Assembly: GCA_009744235.1 (NCBI GenBank) | Contig: WPHV01000002.1 | Location: forward strand, 496,001 to 560,000 | Origin: Gillisella vitis | GTDB lineage: Bacteria > Pseudomonadota > Alphaproteobacteria > Rhizobiales > Rhizobiaceae | Direction: 5' to 3' | Length of the DNA: 64,000 bases | Shown: one piece after another, positions 44,584-53,696 of the stretch | Position numbering within the stretch: the first letter of the stretch is position 1 | Layout: each line of letters opens with the position of its first letter | The notes under the pieces: generated by a model | The model's input: the letters and a program-made list of their open reading frames with translations, nothing else | Database searches by the model: none | What the model was told of the DNA's origin: nothing | Program-made: the position numbers and the translations under genes

Positions 44584-45658
44584 TGGCCAGACTCCTTAAT
44601 CGCTCGGCGGTCTGGGACACACAGATCACCTTATTGTGGCGAAAAACCCGGAAAGCCCTGACCTGCAATTCGGCGCGGTCGCCTTTTTGCCAGCCGGTTC
44701 CCGGATCGGTCATGGCTTTTACCCGTGTGCCATCACCGAGTTGAAGATCGACCATGAGATGGCTGCCAAAGTCGATGGCCCGGCACACGAAGGCCGCGTC
44801 CAGCCGGTCGGTGGGCGACAGATGTAGGGCTTCCGGCCGAACCGCCAGCACAGCATCGCCATCCTCTGGATTGCTATCGGCATCAACCGCCAAGGAAAGG
44901 TCAATATGGGTGAATGCGCCCCGGCGCATCATGCCGGGAATGAAATTCATCTGGCCGATGAAACCTGCGACAAATTCGGTTTCCGGCTCGCGGTAGACCC
45001 GGTCCGGCGGAGCGATCTGCTCGGCGCGCCCAGCCCGCATCACGACGATACGGTCGGCCAATGCCAGGGCTTCGTCCTGTCCATGGGTGACGAACAGGGT
45101 GGTAATGCCAAGCCGCTGTTGGATATCGCGCACTTCCTCACGCAGCCGTTCGCGCAAATGCTGATCGAGGCTGGCAAAGGGTTCATCCAGCAGCAGGATT
45201 TTCGGCTCCAGCACCAGCGAGCGGGCAAGTGCCACTCTCTGCTGCTGGCCGCCGGAGAGTTGATAGGTCTGGCGCTGGCCGTAATCCTTCAACCCGACCA
45301 TGGCCAGCGCTGCCTCGACCCGGTCAGCGATTTCGCTCTTCGCCATGCCGCGCAGTTTCAGGCCGAACGCGATATTCTTGAAAACATTCATATGGGTCCA
45401 GAGCGCATGGCTTTGAAAGACCATGCCGGTCGGTCGCCGTTCCGGCGGCAGACGGGTCACGTCCTGACCGTCAATGCGGATCACGCCGCTGGTTGGTGCT
45501 TCGAAACCGCCGATCATCCGCAGCAATGTTGATTTGCCCGAACCGGAGGGCCCGAGCAGGCAGACCAGCTCGCCATCCTCTACATGCAACGAGAACGCAT
45601 CGACGGCTGTCGAGCCGGGAAATTGCTTTGAAACGCGGTCAAGGGTCAGTTGGGCCAT
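44576..45658 (-). CDS. ABC importer ATP-binding protein (PotA/UgpC-like)
   Basis: 360 residues. Walker A LLGPSGSGKST, Q-loop VFQSHALWTHMNV, signature LSGGQQQRVALARS, Walker B LLLDEPFASLD, H-loop FVTHGQDEA, then a C-terminal TOBE domain (EDGDAVLAVRPEALHLSP). All catalytic motifs are intact. It serves the two permeases encoded upstream on the minus strand and overlaps the GDPD gene by 8 nt, linking import with hydrolysis. Confidence 0.93.
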   Translation of the reverse strand: MAQLTLDRVSKQFPGSTAVDAFSLHVEDGELVCLLGPSGSGKSTLLRMIGGFEAPTSGVIRIDGQDVTRLPPERRPTGMVFQSHALWTHMNVFKNIAFGLKLRGMAKSEIADRVEAALAMVGLKDYGQRQTYQLSGGQQQRVALARSLVLEPKILLLDEPFASLDQHLRERLREEVRDIQQRLGITTLFVTHGQDEALALADRIVVMRAGRAEQIAPPDRVYREPETEFVAGFIGQMNFIPGMMRRGAFTHIDLSLAVDADSNPEDGDAVLAVRPEALHLSPTDRLDAAFVCRAIDFGSHLMVDLQLGDGTRVKAMTDPGTGWQKGDRAELQVRAFRVFRHNKVICVSQTAERLRSLANV

Positions 45659-45700
45659 GGGTGTTCGTTTCTATTCCGGTTACAGGCAATGAGGGTGTAT

Positions 45701-46510
45701 TCAGGCGCCAAAGCCTTTGGCGAATGCGCCTGTGCCGATGGCTCTGCGAGCAAAGATCAGTGCGAGGAAGGAGGGAACCCACAGCATGACTGAGAGCACC
45801 GCGCCATATTGCACCACCATCTGATTGTTGATGAAGGAGACCATCAGCACCGGCATGGTGCGGACCTGCGGCGCGCCAATCAACCAGGCACCCTCAGTTT
45901 CGTAAAACGTGCTGACGAAGGTCAGGAGCAGGGCGGCAAAGATCGTTGGCGCCGCCTGCGGCAGTGTAATAGACCAGAAAACCCGCAAGGGCCGAGCGCC
46001 CGCGTCACGGGCCGCTTCTTCCATCCGCCGGTCTACATTCTGGAAGGCGGCAACCGGTATCCAGATCATCAGCATCAGCGTGCCGACCAGTTGGATCAAG
46101 GCGACGCCCCAGAAGGTGCTGATCAGATGCAGCTTTAGGAAAATCGCCGCAATGGCTACCAGCAGACCGAACTTGGGAAAGGCATGCGAGGCGAGAAAAG
46201 ACAGGAACAGCAGATTGCGGCCTGGAAATTTCATCCGGGCAAAGGCATAGGCTGCCGGAAGGCAGATGACCGCCGACAGCAGCGTTACCGTGGCGGTGAG
46301 GCGCAGGCTGAGGAATAGAGCTTCCCAGACATCGGCACGGCCAAGCGTCAGAAACCAGAAGCGCAGGCCGAACTGTTGCGGGATGACCGATGGATAGCGC
46401 CAGACCTCGGTAAAGGCCCAGGTGCCGACCACTAACAGCGGCAGGGCGATAAACAGTGTGAGGAGGCCTGCGAAAGCAAGGCCCGTCCAGTCGATCCTGC
46501 CTGTTCTCAT
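45701..46510 (-). CDS. ABC importer permease (PotC/FbpB-like)
   Basis: 269 residues from ATG 46510, 10 nt after the upstream permease's stop; an ATG at 46561 would overlap that gene by 41 nt. Six membrane segments beginning TGLAFAGLLTLFIALPLLVV. EAA loop EEAARDAGARPLRVFWSITL (~residues 157-176) contacts the ATPase. Two nonidentical permeases of this type characterise spermidine/iron/phosphonate-class importers. Confidence 0.88.
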   Translation of the reverse strand: MRTGRIDWTGLAFAGLLTLFIALPLLVVGTWAFTEVWRYPSVIPQQFGLRFWFLTLGRADVWEALFLSLRLTATVTLLSAVICLPAAYAFARMKFPGRNLLFLSFLASHAFPKFGLLVAIAAIFLKLHLISTFWGVALIQLVGTLMLMIWIPVAAFQNVDRRMEEAARDAGARPLRVFWSITLPQAAPTIFAALLLTFVSTFYETEGAWLIGAPQVRTMPVLMVSFINNQMVVQYGAVLSVMLWVPSFLALIFARRAIGTGAFAKGFGA

Positions 46511-46520
46511 CGCAGGGGTC

Positions 46521-47411
46521 TCATCGTGTTCGTTCCTGATTTCTGGCAATCGAATAGACATAGAACGCGCCGAAAAACAGGCAAAAGCCGAAGCTGATCA
46601 CGGCCTGCGTTGTGGCGTTGAGCGGATCGTTCAGATCAGCAAACGTTCGCTGCATGAAAGGCCCCATCATTTCCGGCGAGGCTGGGCCGAGCAGATAGGG
46701 CAGGGTAAAGGCCGAAAATATTCCGAGAATCGCAAAGGAACTGGCAACCAGGAAGGAATTGGCCATGCGCGGCAGGATGATATGGACAAACACCTGCACC
46801 GGCCTTGCACCGGCATCGCGCGCCGCCTCGACCGCATTGTTTGAAATGGCGCTGAGGCCCGCCGTCAGCATCAGCACGGTCAAAGGCAAATTGTCCCAGA
46901 CCAGACCGATCACCGGACCCCAGGGCGTCAGATAGGGCGTTGGTAGTTTCGGCAGGCCTATGGCATGGAGCAGGATATCGACGGTGCCATTTGGGCCGAT
47001 GGTGCGGATCAGCGCATAGGAGAGGATGATTGACGGCACGAACATCGGAAAGATCGCCAGCGCCTGTACATAAGCGGCCAGCCTGCCGGAGGAAAAGCGC
47101 AAATAGAGCGCAATCGGCACGCCGATCAACAGCAGCACCACGCCACAGACGGCGGTGGTCCAGAGGGTGATGCCGAGATTGCGTAGGCTGTAGGTGTCAC
47201 TGAAGAAGAACCGGTAGGACGCCGTGGAAACGTGCCACCCGCCCTCCGGCGTGGTCACGACAAGCGTGCCGATCACCGCCGAGATGATCGGATAAATGAT
47301 CAACCAGCCCAAAAGCAGGATAGGAAGGGCGACCAGAAGCAGGCCAGTCAGCCCGCGTCCAGCTTTTGCCTCCCGCCCTTTATCAAGCGGCAGCGAACTG
47401 GTCGCGCTCAT
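46521..47411 (-). CDS. ABC importer permease (PotB-like)
   Basis: 296 residues from ATG 47411, which overlaps the binding-protein stop (ATGA). Six membrane helices, the first near LLLVALPILLLGWLIIYPII. EAA loop VEAARDAGARPVQVFVHIIL (~residues 193-212). Partner of the permease at 45701-46510; both lie in the operon binding protein - permease - permease - ATPase - GDPD. Confidence 0.9.
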   Translation of the reverse strand: MSATSSLPLDKGREAKAGRGLTGLLLVALPILLLGWLIIYPIISAVIGTLVVTTPEGGWHVSTASYRFFFSDTYSLRNLGITLWTTAVCGVVLLLIGVPIALYLRFSSGRLAAYVQALAIFPMFVPSIILSYALIRTIGPNGTVDILLHAIGLPKLPTPYLTPWGPVIGLVWDNLPLTVLMLTAGLSAISNNAVEAARDAGARPVQVFVHIILPRMANSFLVASSFAILGIFSAFTLPYLLGPASPEMMGPFMQRTFADLNDPLNATTQAVISFGFCLFFGAFYVYSIARNQERTR

Positions 47412-48559
47412 CAACCCCGCGCCAGGCCTGGTGCGACATTGCGGAACCAGCCGTCATTGACCGCCATTTCCCAATCGCCGCTTGGGAATGTCGGGATTGA
47501 TGCGGGAATGACATCTGCATATTTTTCGCGCAGGTCCTTGGAAATATAATCCCAGGACACCCCCGGAAAGCCACCAAGCTCGGTGATGATTGCCGACTGG
47601 ATTTCTTCAGACAGCAGGACATTGGCGAGTTTCAGAGCGGCATCTTTGTTGGCGCCGTTGGAAAAAATCGTCACACGGGCGAAATCGCCGCAAAGCGCCA
47701 GATCGGTCAGTTGCACCAGCCGTGTGGTGTCGGGCAATACGCCCTGGGCAATCGACTGCAGCGCCTGATCGGACCAAACAGGCACCATGGTGACGACGCC
47801 TTGAGCAAGTAGCTGGATCGATTGCGCATTGCCGGAGGTATAGGCACCCTTTTCATAAAGCGACGGGGCCAGATCGTTGAGGATCTTCCAGCTTGGCGGC
47901 AAGGCTTTTTCAGCCGCTTCCGCGGTGTAATTACCAACTGTAAATTTGCTCGGATCGCGGCCATTCGCTTCATGGATGGCACGGCGGACGAAATTGCCGC
48001 CTGAACCGCCCTTGTCGGGGCGGTTGTAAATGAACTGGCCGGGATTGGCCTTGATCCAGGAAATCAGCTGTTCCCAGGTTTTCGGCGCATCCTTCGGATC
48101 GAGCTTGGTGCTGTCATAGGCCAGAAGAACCTGCGAACCGCGATAGGGCAGCGACTGCGACAGATCGATGGCCATCGGGTTGACGCGGCCAAAATTGGGG
48201 ACATTCTTCTCGGAAAATGCGACCCAGAGACCTGCATCGATGGAGCCGGTTGGCAGGCGCGGATTGAAGGCTTCAAACAGGTCGGCTTGCGGATCGCTGT
48301 TGGATTTCAACGCGGCGAGGGCGCGATCACCAATCGCACGCAGACCGTTATTGTCGCCGGCATCAATCACCTTGATCGTCAGGTCACTGTTGGCCTTCTC
48401 GAAGCTTGGGCGAACGATGTTGTTCCAGAAGTCGATGATATTGGCATCGGAGCCGCTGTAGACATTGATTTCCTTGCCCGCAGCAAAGGCAAAATTCGGC
48501 ATGGCGGCCAGGCCTGCGGTTGCGCAGGAAGCTAGCAGAAAGTCGCGTCTGTTCATCAT
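47411..48559 (-). CDS. ABC importer substrate-binding protein (iron/phosphonate/polyamine-type fold)
   Basis: 382 residues from the ATG at 48557-48559 (or ATG three bases later), behind CGGAGA. Tat-like signal MMNRRDFLLASCATAGLAAM is cut near FAFAAGKE, so it is exported. Mature protein matches the type 2 (family 1/13) binding fold: INVYSGSDANIIDFWNNIV, RGSQVLLAYDSTKLDP. It lacks the tyrosine pair typical of ferric-binding proteins. Given the GDPD gene in the same operon it probably binds a glycerophosphodiester or similar phosphate-bearing molecule. First gene of the operon. Confidence 0.85.
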   Translation of the reverse strand: MMNRRDFLLASCATAGLAAMPNFAFAAGKEINVYSGSDANIIDFWNNIVRPSFEKANSDLTIKVIDAGDNNGLRAIGDRALAALKSNSDPQADLFEAFNPRLPTGSIDAGLWVAFSEKNVPNFGRVNPMAIDLSQSLPYRGSQVLLAYDSTKLDPKDAPKTWEQLISWIKANPGQFIYNRPDKGGSGGNFVRRAIHEANGRDPSKFTVGNYTAEAAEKALPPSWKILNDLAPSLYEKGAYTSGNAQSIQLLAQGVVTMVPVWSDQALQSIAQGVLPDTTRLVQLTDLALCGDFARVTIFSNGANKDAALKLANVLLSEEIQSAIITELGGFPGVSWDYISKDLREKYADVIPASIPTFPSGDWEMAVNDGWFRNVAPGLARG

Positions 48560-48766
48560 CGGTCTCCGAAATGGGTCGAGATATAAAACCCCTGACATTT
48601 TAGGGCAGCGTTACCGCTGGACCGTGACAGCGACATGAAAGCTGGATGATGCTTTTGTGTCTTTTTGAACAAGGAGCTAGGTTGTCTCCTGCAAAAATTG
48701 GCCTTGCAAACGGGAGAGGCTTCTAATCATCTGTTGTTGTGGAGACAAAGCATAAAGAGTGTGCCG

Positions 48767-49387
48767 ATGCCGGAACCGAAAACTGTCAGCACCGCCATTG
48801 TCATTCTCGCCGCCGGGCAGGCGCGCCGGATGGGCGGCAGCGCCCATAAGCTTCTGGCTCTCTTTGATGGTGTCCCACTGATCCGTCGCGTGGTGGCGAT
48901 CAGCCTTGCGAGCCGGGCGGCATCCGTTACGGTTGTCACCGGACATCGTCGGGAGGAGGTCGAGGCTTGTCTTTTAGACTTGCCAGCCGCGATGAGCTTC
49001 AATGCCGGATTTGCCGAGGGGATGGCATCCTCGTTGATCACCGGACTAAATTTTCCTGATGTGGCTGGCAAGGATGGCGTCATGGTGGTGCTCGGCGATA
49101 TGCCGGGACTGACAGCATTGCATCTCGATGCGCTGATCTTAGCATTCGAAAGCGCAGATGGCCGCGCCATCATCCGTGCAGCGTCAGGTGACGTGCCGGG
49201 TAATCCGGTTATTTTACCAGAGGCGCTTCGCCCGGCATTGCTCACATTGACGGGCGACAAGGGCGCCAAGGCGATCATCGCTGCCAGCACGTTGCCGGTG
49301 ATCAACGTTGATATCGGCCCGGCTGCCCTTGTCGATGTCGATACGCCAGACGCCGTTCTGGCGGCTGGCGGAGTGTTGAACGGATAA
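48767..49387 (+). CDS. MobA-like nucleotidyltransferase (molybdenum-cofactor or related)
   Basis: 206 residues from ATG 48767; in-frame GTG 48761 is an alternative, and the frame upstream from 48665 has no support. NTP-transferase motifs: ILAAGQARRMGGSAHKLL (~residues 12-29), VTVVTGHRREEV and metal Asp in MVVLGDMPGLT. The group transfers CMP or GMP to molybdopterin or handles similar small phosphates. It is divergent from the binding protein gene and convergent with uxuA, so it looks monocistronic. True role uncertain. Confidence 0.8.
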   Translation: MPEPKTVSTAIVILAAGQARRMGGSAHKLLALFDGVPLIRRVVAISLASRAASVTVVTGHRREEVEACLLDLPAAMSFNAGFAEGMASSLITGLNFPDVAGKDGVMVVLGDMPGLTALHLDALILAFESADGRAIIRAASGDVPGNPVILPEALRPALLTLTGDKGAKAIIAASTLPVINVDIGPAALVDVDTPDAVLAAGGVLNG

Positions 49388-49400
49388 CGTTCGTATTGGC

Positions 49401-50378
49401 TTACGTATTTGCCGAGTTCAGACTTTCAAGCAGCGCGGCGATATAGCCGTAGCAGAAGGCGAAGGCGACGCCGGTTGGATCGCGGCCGCTGATGGTGGGA
49501 ACATGATCCGGCATCAGCATATATTGGTAGCCGACTTCGTGATAGATCTTGACCGACCGTACCATGTCCATATCGCCTTCATCGGGAAAGGTTTCCATGA
49601 AGGACAGTTTGCCACCACTGATATTACGGAAATGGACGTTGAAGATCTTGCCGCGCGTTCCGAACCAGCGAATGATATCGTCGATTTCATCGCGTGGATT
49701 GTCCAGCATTTCACCAATTGATCCCTGGCAGAAATTCAGGCCGTGATACGGGCTTTCGCGCATCTGCACGAATTTCTTCAGTCCCTCCACTGTGCCAAGG
49801 ACCCGGGTTACACCCTTATAGCCAGGCGGCGTGTAGGGATCGTGCGGATGGCAGGCCAGGCGCACCTTGTTGCTTTCGGCAACCGGCACGACCCGTTCCA
49901 GGAAATAATCGATTCGCTCCCAATTTTCATCCTCCGAAAGAACGCCAGCCAGTCCCGGTGCTGCGGCCTGATCGGCCTTGTCCCAGCGGAAGCTTTCATT
50001 CATTGAGCCTCCCCGGCCTTTCTCCATCGGAGTGCGGGGAATGCCGATCAGGTTGAGATTGTATTTTGCCGCCGGAACGCCGGCCGCGGCCAGGTTCTCG
50101 ATCATCTTGCAAACCGCATCGATCTGGCGGTCACGGTCTGGGCCGGCCAACAGGATATCCGGATAGGACGCTCTTTCGATTGGGCTGGAGGGCAAGGGCA
50201 ATTGCAGCATGTCCAGGATCAGACCAAAGCTCTCGACCTTGTCGCGATGGCGCTCGATATCGGAAAGTGTCCAGCTGCGTGGATCGCCCGGCGGATCGGC
50301 GCAGATATGCTTGAGACCCAATTGGGCAAACACCCGATAATCGTCGTCGTCTCGCGCGCCAACCTGCGTTCCTAAATA
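49401..50378 (-). CDS. uxuA: Mannonate dehydratase
   Basis: 325 residues from ATG 50378, with GAGGAGGAG upstream; the frame could start at 50414 but lacks a site. TIM-barrel UxuA motifs: LHICADPPGDPRSW-like region near the N-terminus (KHICADPPG), metal residues in RLACHPHDPYTPPGYKG, NFCQGSIGEM and FNVHFRNISGG, then PDHVPTISG. Converts D-mannonate to 2-keto-3-deoxygluconate in hexuronate catabolism. No other uronate genes are adjacent. It would fit functionally with the mannose-linked locus at 1-16 kb only loosely. Confidence 0.88.
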   Translation of the reverse strand, partial: YLGTQVGARDDDDYRVFAQLGLKHICADPPGDPRSWTLSDIERHRDKVESFGLILDMLQLPLPSSPIERASYPDILLAGPDRDRQIDAVCKMIENLAAAGVPAAKYNLNLIGIPRTPMEKGRGGSMNESFRWDKADQAAAPGLAGVLSEDENWERIDYFLERVVPVAESNKVRLACHPHDPYTPPGYKGVTRVLGTVEGLKKFVQMRESPYHGLNFCQGSIGEMLDNPRDEIDDIIRWFGTRGKIFNVHFRNISGGKLSFMETFPDEGDMDMVRSVKIYHEVGYQYMLMPDHVPTISGRDPTGVAFAFCYGYIAALLESLNSANT

Positions 50379-51195
50379 CATGACGCTCCTCCTCATGCAA
50401 GTGCTGTTTATCATGACATAATATGAATTTTACAGGGTGTCGAGTTGTTTTGAGGCTTTTTCGCTTGAAGGTCTATTGCACATTATCGCTTTTATCGAAG
50501 CTATTATAAGTCGTTGTCCATGAAAATCGTGGTGCGAATATGGTGCAGTAGCCGGCAATCAATCATTTCATACTATGACGCATAGTTGGATATAATATGT
50601 ATTTGAGATGGTTCCGCATCGTATCGAGCATGCGAATTTGCGCGGCGCGACGGGCCTCATCATAAGCTGTCTGAATCAAATGAGATCCATTGTGGGGTTC
50701 TCGGTTGGGGGGTAATTTTCGACGGCGGACTCAATCTCCAAAATGTGCATGGCTGAAAAAGTCAAATGGTGTGGGTTGCTCTTCCATGGCTCAAAGCGCA
50801 TCCCGCTTTGATGAATGTGGAGGGCTGTGCGAGGGCGTTCGTCGCGGAACTGTTCATTGCATCTTTTGCAAGATGGCGAGGCGGGCTGTTGCGGTTACAT
50901 CGGAAAAGCGAGTGATGCCCTGGAGCTGAAACCTTTGATATGCATGTCTGTTTTGCACTTGCTAACAATGATGGACGCTGCTGCGAAAAAAACAATTACC
51001 TCTGATTGCATTGATCGTTGACAGTCGGTTAAATATTGCTATCCTTCGACTGAATAACAAAGATAGTTTTTGAGAAAACAAATCAAAAAAAATTAGTAAC
51101 GTAGAATATAAACTGGTTTATGAAATTTTGAGAATAGCTCGTTCCATTCGAATATTTAAAATAAGCAAATTATTTAATTCTTATTGGAGGTAAGT
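50379..51195. other. 817-bp AT-rich gap before the lipid-synthase operon
   Basis: No credible gene; short frames at 50690-51021 lack ribosome sites. Base composition is clearly more AT-rich than the flanking genes, especially 50400-50610 and 51000-51195. An imperfect ACTATG/CATAGT repeat sits at 50572-50586 next to TATAAT (50591-50596) without a matching -35. The operon promoter proposed below lies at its right end. Confidence 0.5.
51018..51045 (+). promoter_or_regulatory. Candidate sigma70 promoter of the lipid-synthase operon
   Basis: TTGACA (51018-51023), 16-nt spacer, TATCCT (51040-51045). It would give a ~145-nt AT-rich leader before the GTG start at 51196. The -35 is perfect; the -10 matches four of six bases. 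Confidence 0.45.
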
Positions 51196-52494
51196 GTGGC
51201 ATCTGTCGCTATCATTGGTTCCGGTATTTCCGGACTGAGTGCAGCCTATTCGCTTGATAAAGACTTCGACGTTCATGTTTTCGAGCAGGACGACCGGCCT
51301 GGTGGGCATGCAAGCACAGTGGTCGTTTCCGATCCATTGGGTGATGTCGGTGTGGATACGGGCTTTATGGTGTTTAATCCGCCCAATTATCCTAAGCTTA
51401 CCAAGTTTTTTGCTGAGCTGAACGTACCGCTGACCGAGCATTCCGGTGGTTTCAACTTCTTCGATGTTGATGCCGGTACCTATTACGGCACAGAGGAGTT
51501 TGAAAAGGATGAGGCTTATGTTCGGGCTAACTATGGGCCGGAATTCATTTCCGTCTGGGAGCAGGCGGATCGCCTGCTGAGGGAAGCGCCTCGCCATATC
51601 ATGGAGGGCAAGTGTCAGATTCCATTGGAGGAATATCTCCGGACCTATGGTTATACTGACGACTTTATCAACGGTTACATGATCCAGATTTCCTGCTCGT
51701 ACTGGTCTGTCCCCGTTGAAGTGACATTGAATTCTCCCGCGGTCATGGTCATTGGTATGTTCCTCAATCATGGCAAGGATGGCCTTGGGGGGAAGGGTGT
51801 GAAGTGGCTTGCGGTCAAGGGAGGTGCCAAGGGCTATCTTGATATCCTGATTGGCGGCCTCAAGCGTCCACCAAGGTTGAATGCGGCGGTAACGTCCGTG
51901 CGTGCTCTTGCAGATGGTGTCGAGGTTCAGACCGGTGGAAGCTGGGAAAAATTCGACTATGCCATTGTTGCGACCCATGCCGACCAGGCTTTGAAATTGC
52001 TCGACAATCCAAGTGTGAAGCAGCGCGAAATTCTGGGAACGTTTGAGTACAATCGTTGCAGCACAGTTCTCCATACCGATTCATCCGTGATGCCTGTGCC
52101 GCCGCACAGATGGAAGAGCTGGAATTACGGCTGTATGACGGTCGATGGCAAAAGGCGGCCCTATCTCGTCTATCATATGAATTCAATTCAAGGGTTTAAG
52201 GCGGAGCAGGACTATTTCGTGTCCTTGGATAGTCCGCTGCCCATCGATCCTGCCAAGGTGATCAAGACCTTCGATTACGAGCATCCGGTCATTACCATCG
52301 AAAGCAGCAAAATGCAGGCACGCTTGCCTTCGATCAATGACGATGGTCCGCTGTATTTTGCAGGTTCTTACTTCTCTGTCAGGGATCTCGGGCCGGATTT
52401 CGTCGGTTTCCACGAAAGCGGCGTCTATTCCGGTACACAGGCGGCGCGCCTTGTGAAGCGGCATGCCTCAGCTCCAATCGGGAAGACGGCGTAA
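51196..52494 (+). CDS. FAD-dependent oxidoreductase (COG2907-like, amine-oxidase/phytoene-desaturase fold)
   Basis: 432 residues from GTG 51196, which has TTGGAGG 5 nt upstream. FAD-binding start ASVAIIGSGISGLSAAYSL, then EQDDRPGGHASTV (the GG-doublet), and C-terminal FAD loop LYFAGSYFSVRDLGPDFVGFHESG. The fold suits dehydrogenation or isomerisation of fatty or isoprenoid chains; COG2907 proteins often sit beside fatty-acid-modifying genes. First gene of the plus-strand run to the large synthases, so it may modify the lipid product. A weak terminator-like hairpin follows it. Confidence 0.85.
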   Translation: MASVAIIGSGISGLSAAYSLDKDFDVHVFEQDDRPGGHASTVVVSDPLGDVGVDTGFMVFNPPNYPKLTKFFAELNVPLTEHSGGFNFFDVDAGTYYGTEEFEKDEAYVRANYGPEFISVWEQADRLLREAPRHIMEGKCQIPLEEYLRTYGYTDDFINGYMIQISCSYWSVPVEVTLNSPAVMVIGMFLNHGKDGLGGKGVKWLAVKGGAKGYLDILIGGLKRPPRLNAAVTSVRALADGVEVQTGGSWEKFDYAIVATHADQALKLLDNPSVKQREILGTFEYNRCSTVLHTDSSVMPVPPHRWKSWNYGCMTVDGKRRPYLVYHMNSIQGFKAEQDYFVSLDSPLPIDPAKVIKTFDYEHPVITIESSKMQARLPSINDDGPLYFAGSYFSVRDLGPDFVGFHESGVYSGTQAARLVKRHASAPIGKTA

Positions 52495-52501
52495 CCTATC
52501 G

Positions 52502-52525
52502 AGGCGAGGCCTTTGCCTTTTTTAA
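52502..52525 (+). terminator. Weak terminator-like hairpin after the FAD oxidoreductase
   Basis: AGGC/GCCT short stem followed by TTTTTT (about 52518-52523). The stem is short, so attenuation rather than full termination is likely. Confidence 0.35.
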
Positions 52526-52857
52526 TCGAGACAAGATTTGCAGCATAAGGCGCATGCATCATTGGGTGCGCCTTGCTAGAAGTCATGTATCGTCTAATAA
52601 TTGGTGGAAAGTCATTTCCCTATCATAAGCTATTGGTATTATAACACATTTCTTCCCTTCGCAATATTGCCGTAATGGCATCGATCACCCTGAGCCTGTT
52701 TTCAGGAATGGAGAATTGTGCCGTTAAGGTCGCTCGCCTAAGGGCCAAAACAATAGTCACGTTGCGACAGTCGAAAGCCGGCATGTAGCCGGATGTTGCA
52801 ATCATTTGGGGTTCCGGGTGCTAATTTGCGTCTGGAGATGGTATCGCAGGATGGACC
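52526..52857. other. Intergenic stretch with one doubtful small frame
   Basis: About 330 bp. A 60-codon minus-strand frame (52623-52805, starts MIATSGYMPAFDC) has no good ribosome site, and I do not recognise it. The sequence is AT-rich at 52600-52660 (TATTATAAC), which could include a second promoter for the DUF2269-ACP-thioesterase part. Confidence 0.3.
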
Positions 52858-53316
52858 ATGTCGGAAGTGCTCCTGTTCATTCATGTTTTTGCCGCAACAA
52901 TGTTCCTTGGTAATATTGTTGTAACAGCCGTTTGGAAACTGATTGCAGATCGAAGCAATAATCTTGATATACTAAGATATGCAATAAAATTGGTTTTCCT
53001 GACCGATTATGTATTTACGTTCGGTGGGGCTGTACTCTTATCTGCGACGGGCGGATATATGGCTCGCAGCTACGGTATGAATTTCCTCGACACGCCGTGG
53101 TTGCTGTATGGAGTGGGCTGTTTTCTTTTGTCGGGCCTGTCCTGGATGTTGGGGCTCATCCCCAATCAGATCCGCCAGCGAAGGCTTCTCAACGAGGCAT
53201 CGGATTTCGATGCGATTGCCAAGCCGTTCCGCGCCTTGGCGAAGCGTTGGTATCTCTGGGGAACCCTCGCCAATCTTTTCGCGATCTGCGCCTTGTTTTT
53301 CATGGTCACGCGATGA
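52858..53316 (+). CDS. DUF2269-type integral membrane protein
   Basis: 152 residues with four predicted membrane helices (VLLFIHVFAATMFLGNIVVT; YVFTFGGAVLLSATGGY; WLLYGVGCFLLSGLSWMLGL; LWGTLANLFAICALFFMVT). It carries a conserved His in helix 1 (FIHVFAATMFLG), as DUF2269 proteins do, which suggests a possible heme or metal ligand. Function unknown. It lies between the FAD oxidoreductase and the ACP in the lipid-synthase cluster, where it could supply electrons or anchor the pathway at the membrane. Confidence 0.8.
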   Translation: MSEVLLFIHVFAATMFLGNIVVTAVWKLIADRSNNLDILRYAIKLVFLTDYVFTFGGAVLLSATGGYMARSYGMNFLDTPWLLYGVGCFLLSGLSWMLGLIPNQIRQRRLLNEASDFDAIAKPFRALAKRWYLWGTLANLFAICALFFMVTR

Positions 53317-53366
53317 CGTGGCCGATTTTTCAAAATGCATTTCAACGCAACAAAGGGTGACGAATA

Positions 53367-53648
53367 ATGTCTGACGTTCAAACAAAGTTCAGCTACGCAG
53401 AAGCCAAGACCTGGCTGGTCGAAAAATTCGCCTACAAGCTCTCTGTGCCAGCATCGGAAATCGATGTGAACAAGATCTTCACCGATTTCGGCCTGGATTC
53501 CACCGAGACGCTGGTGCTGGCAGGGGAAATGGAACAGTGGCTCGGCTTCGAATTGCCGCCGACGGCCATGTGGTACCACCCGACCATTGAGAAGCTGGCC
53601 AATTATCTTGTCGAGGCCAAGGATCTCTTCGAAAAAGGCGAGCTCTGA
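53367..53648 (+). CDS. Stand-alone acyl carrier protein
   Basis: 93 residues. The phosphopantetheine site is Ser in TDFGLDSTETLVLAGE (FGLDS, residue ~44), with the following helix II and an acidic C-terminus. The tail MWYHPTIEKLANYL resembles polyketide/fatty acyl-loading ACPs rather than primary AcpP. It lies 50 nt after the DUF2269 gene and 48 nt before the thioesterase, so it probably carries a starter or finished acyl chain for the synthase. Confidence 0.9.
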   Translation: MSDVQTKFSYAEAKTWLVEKFAYKLSVPASEIDVNKIFTDFGLDSTETLVLAGEMEQWLGFELPPTAMWYHPTIEKLANYLVEAKDLFEKGEL

Positions 53649-53696
53649 ATTCCAGAAGCCACAATCCAGCGAGGTATAGTCAGCGAGGTATGGCGA

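Noticed and set aside
50690-51021. Short plus and minus frames in the gap before the lipid cluster
   Set aside because: No ribosome sites, Cys/Arg-rich translation, no conserved motif.
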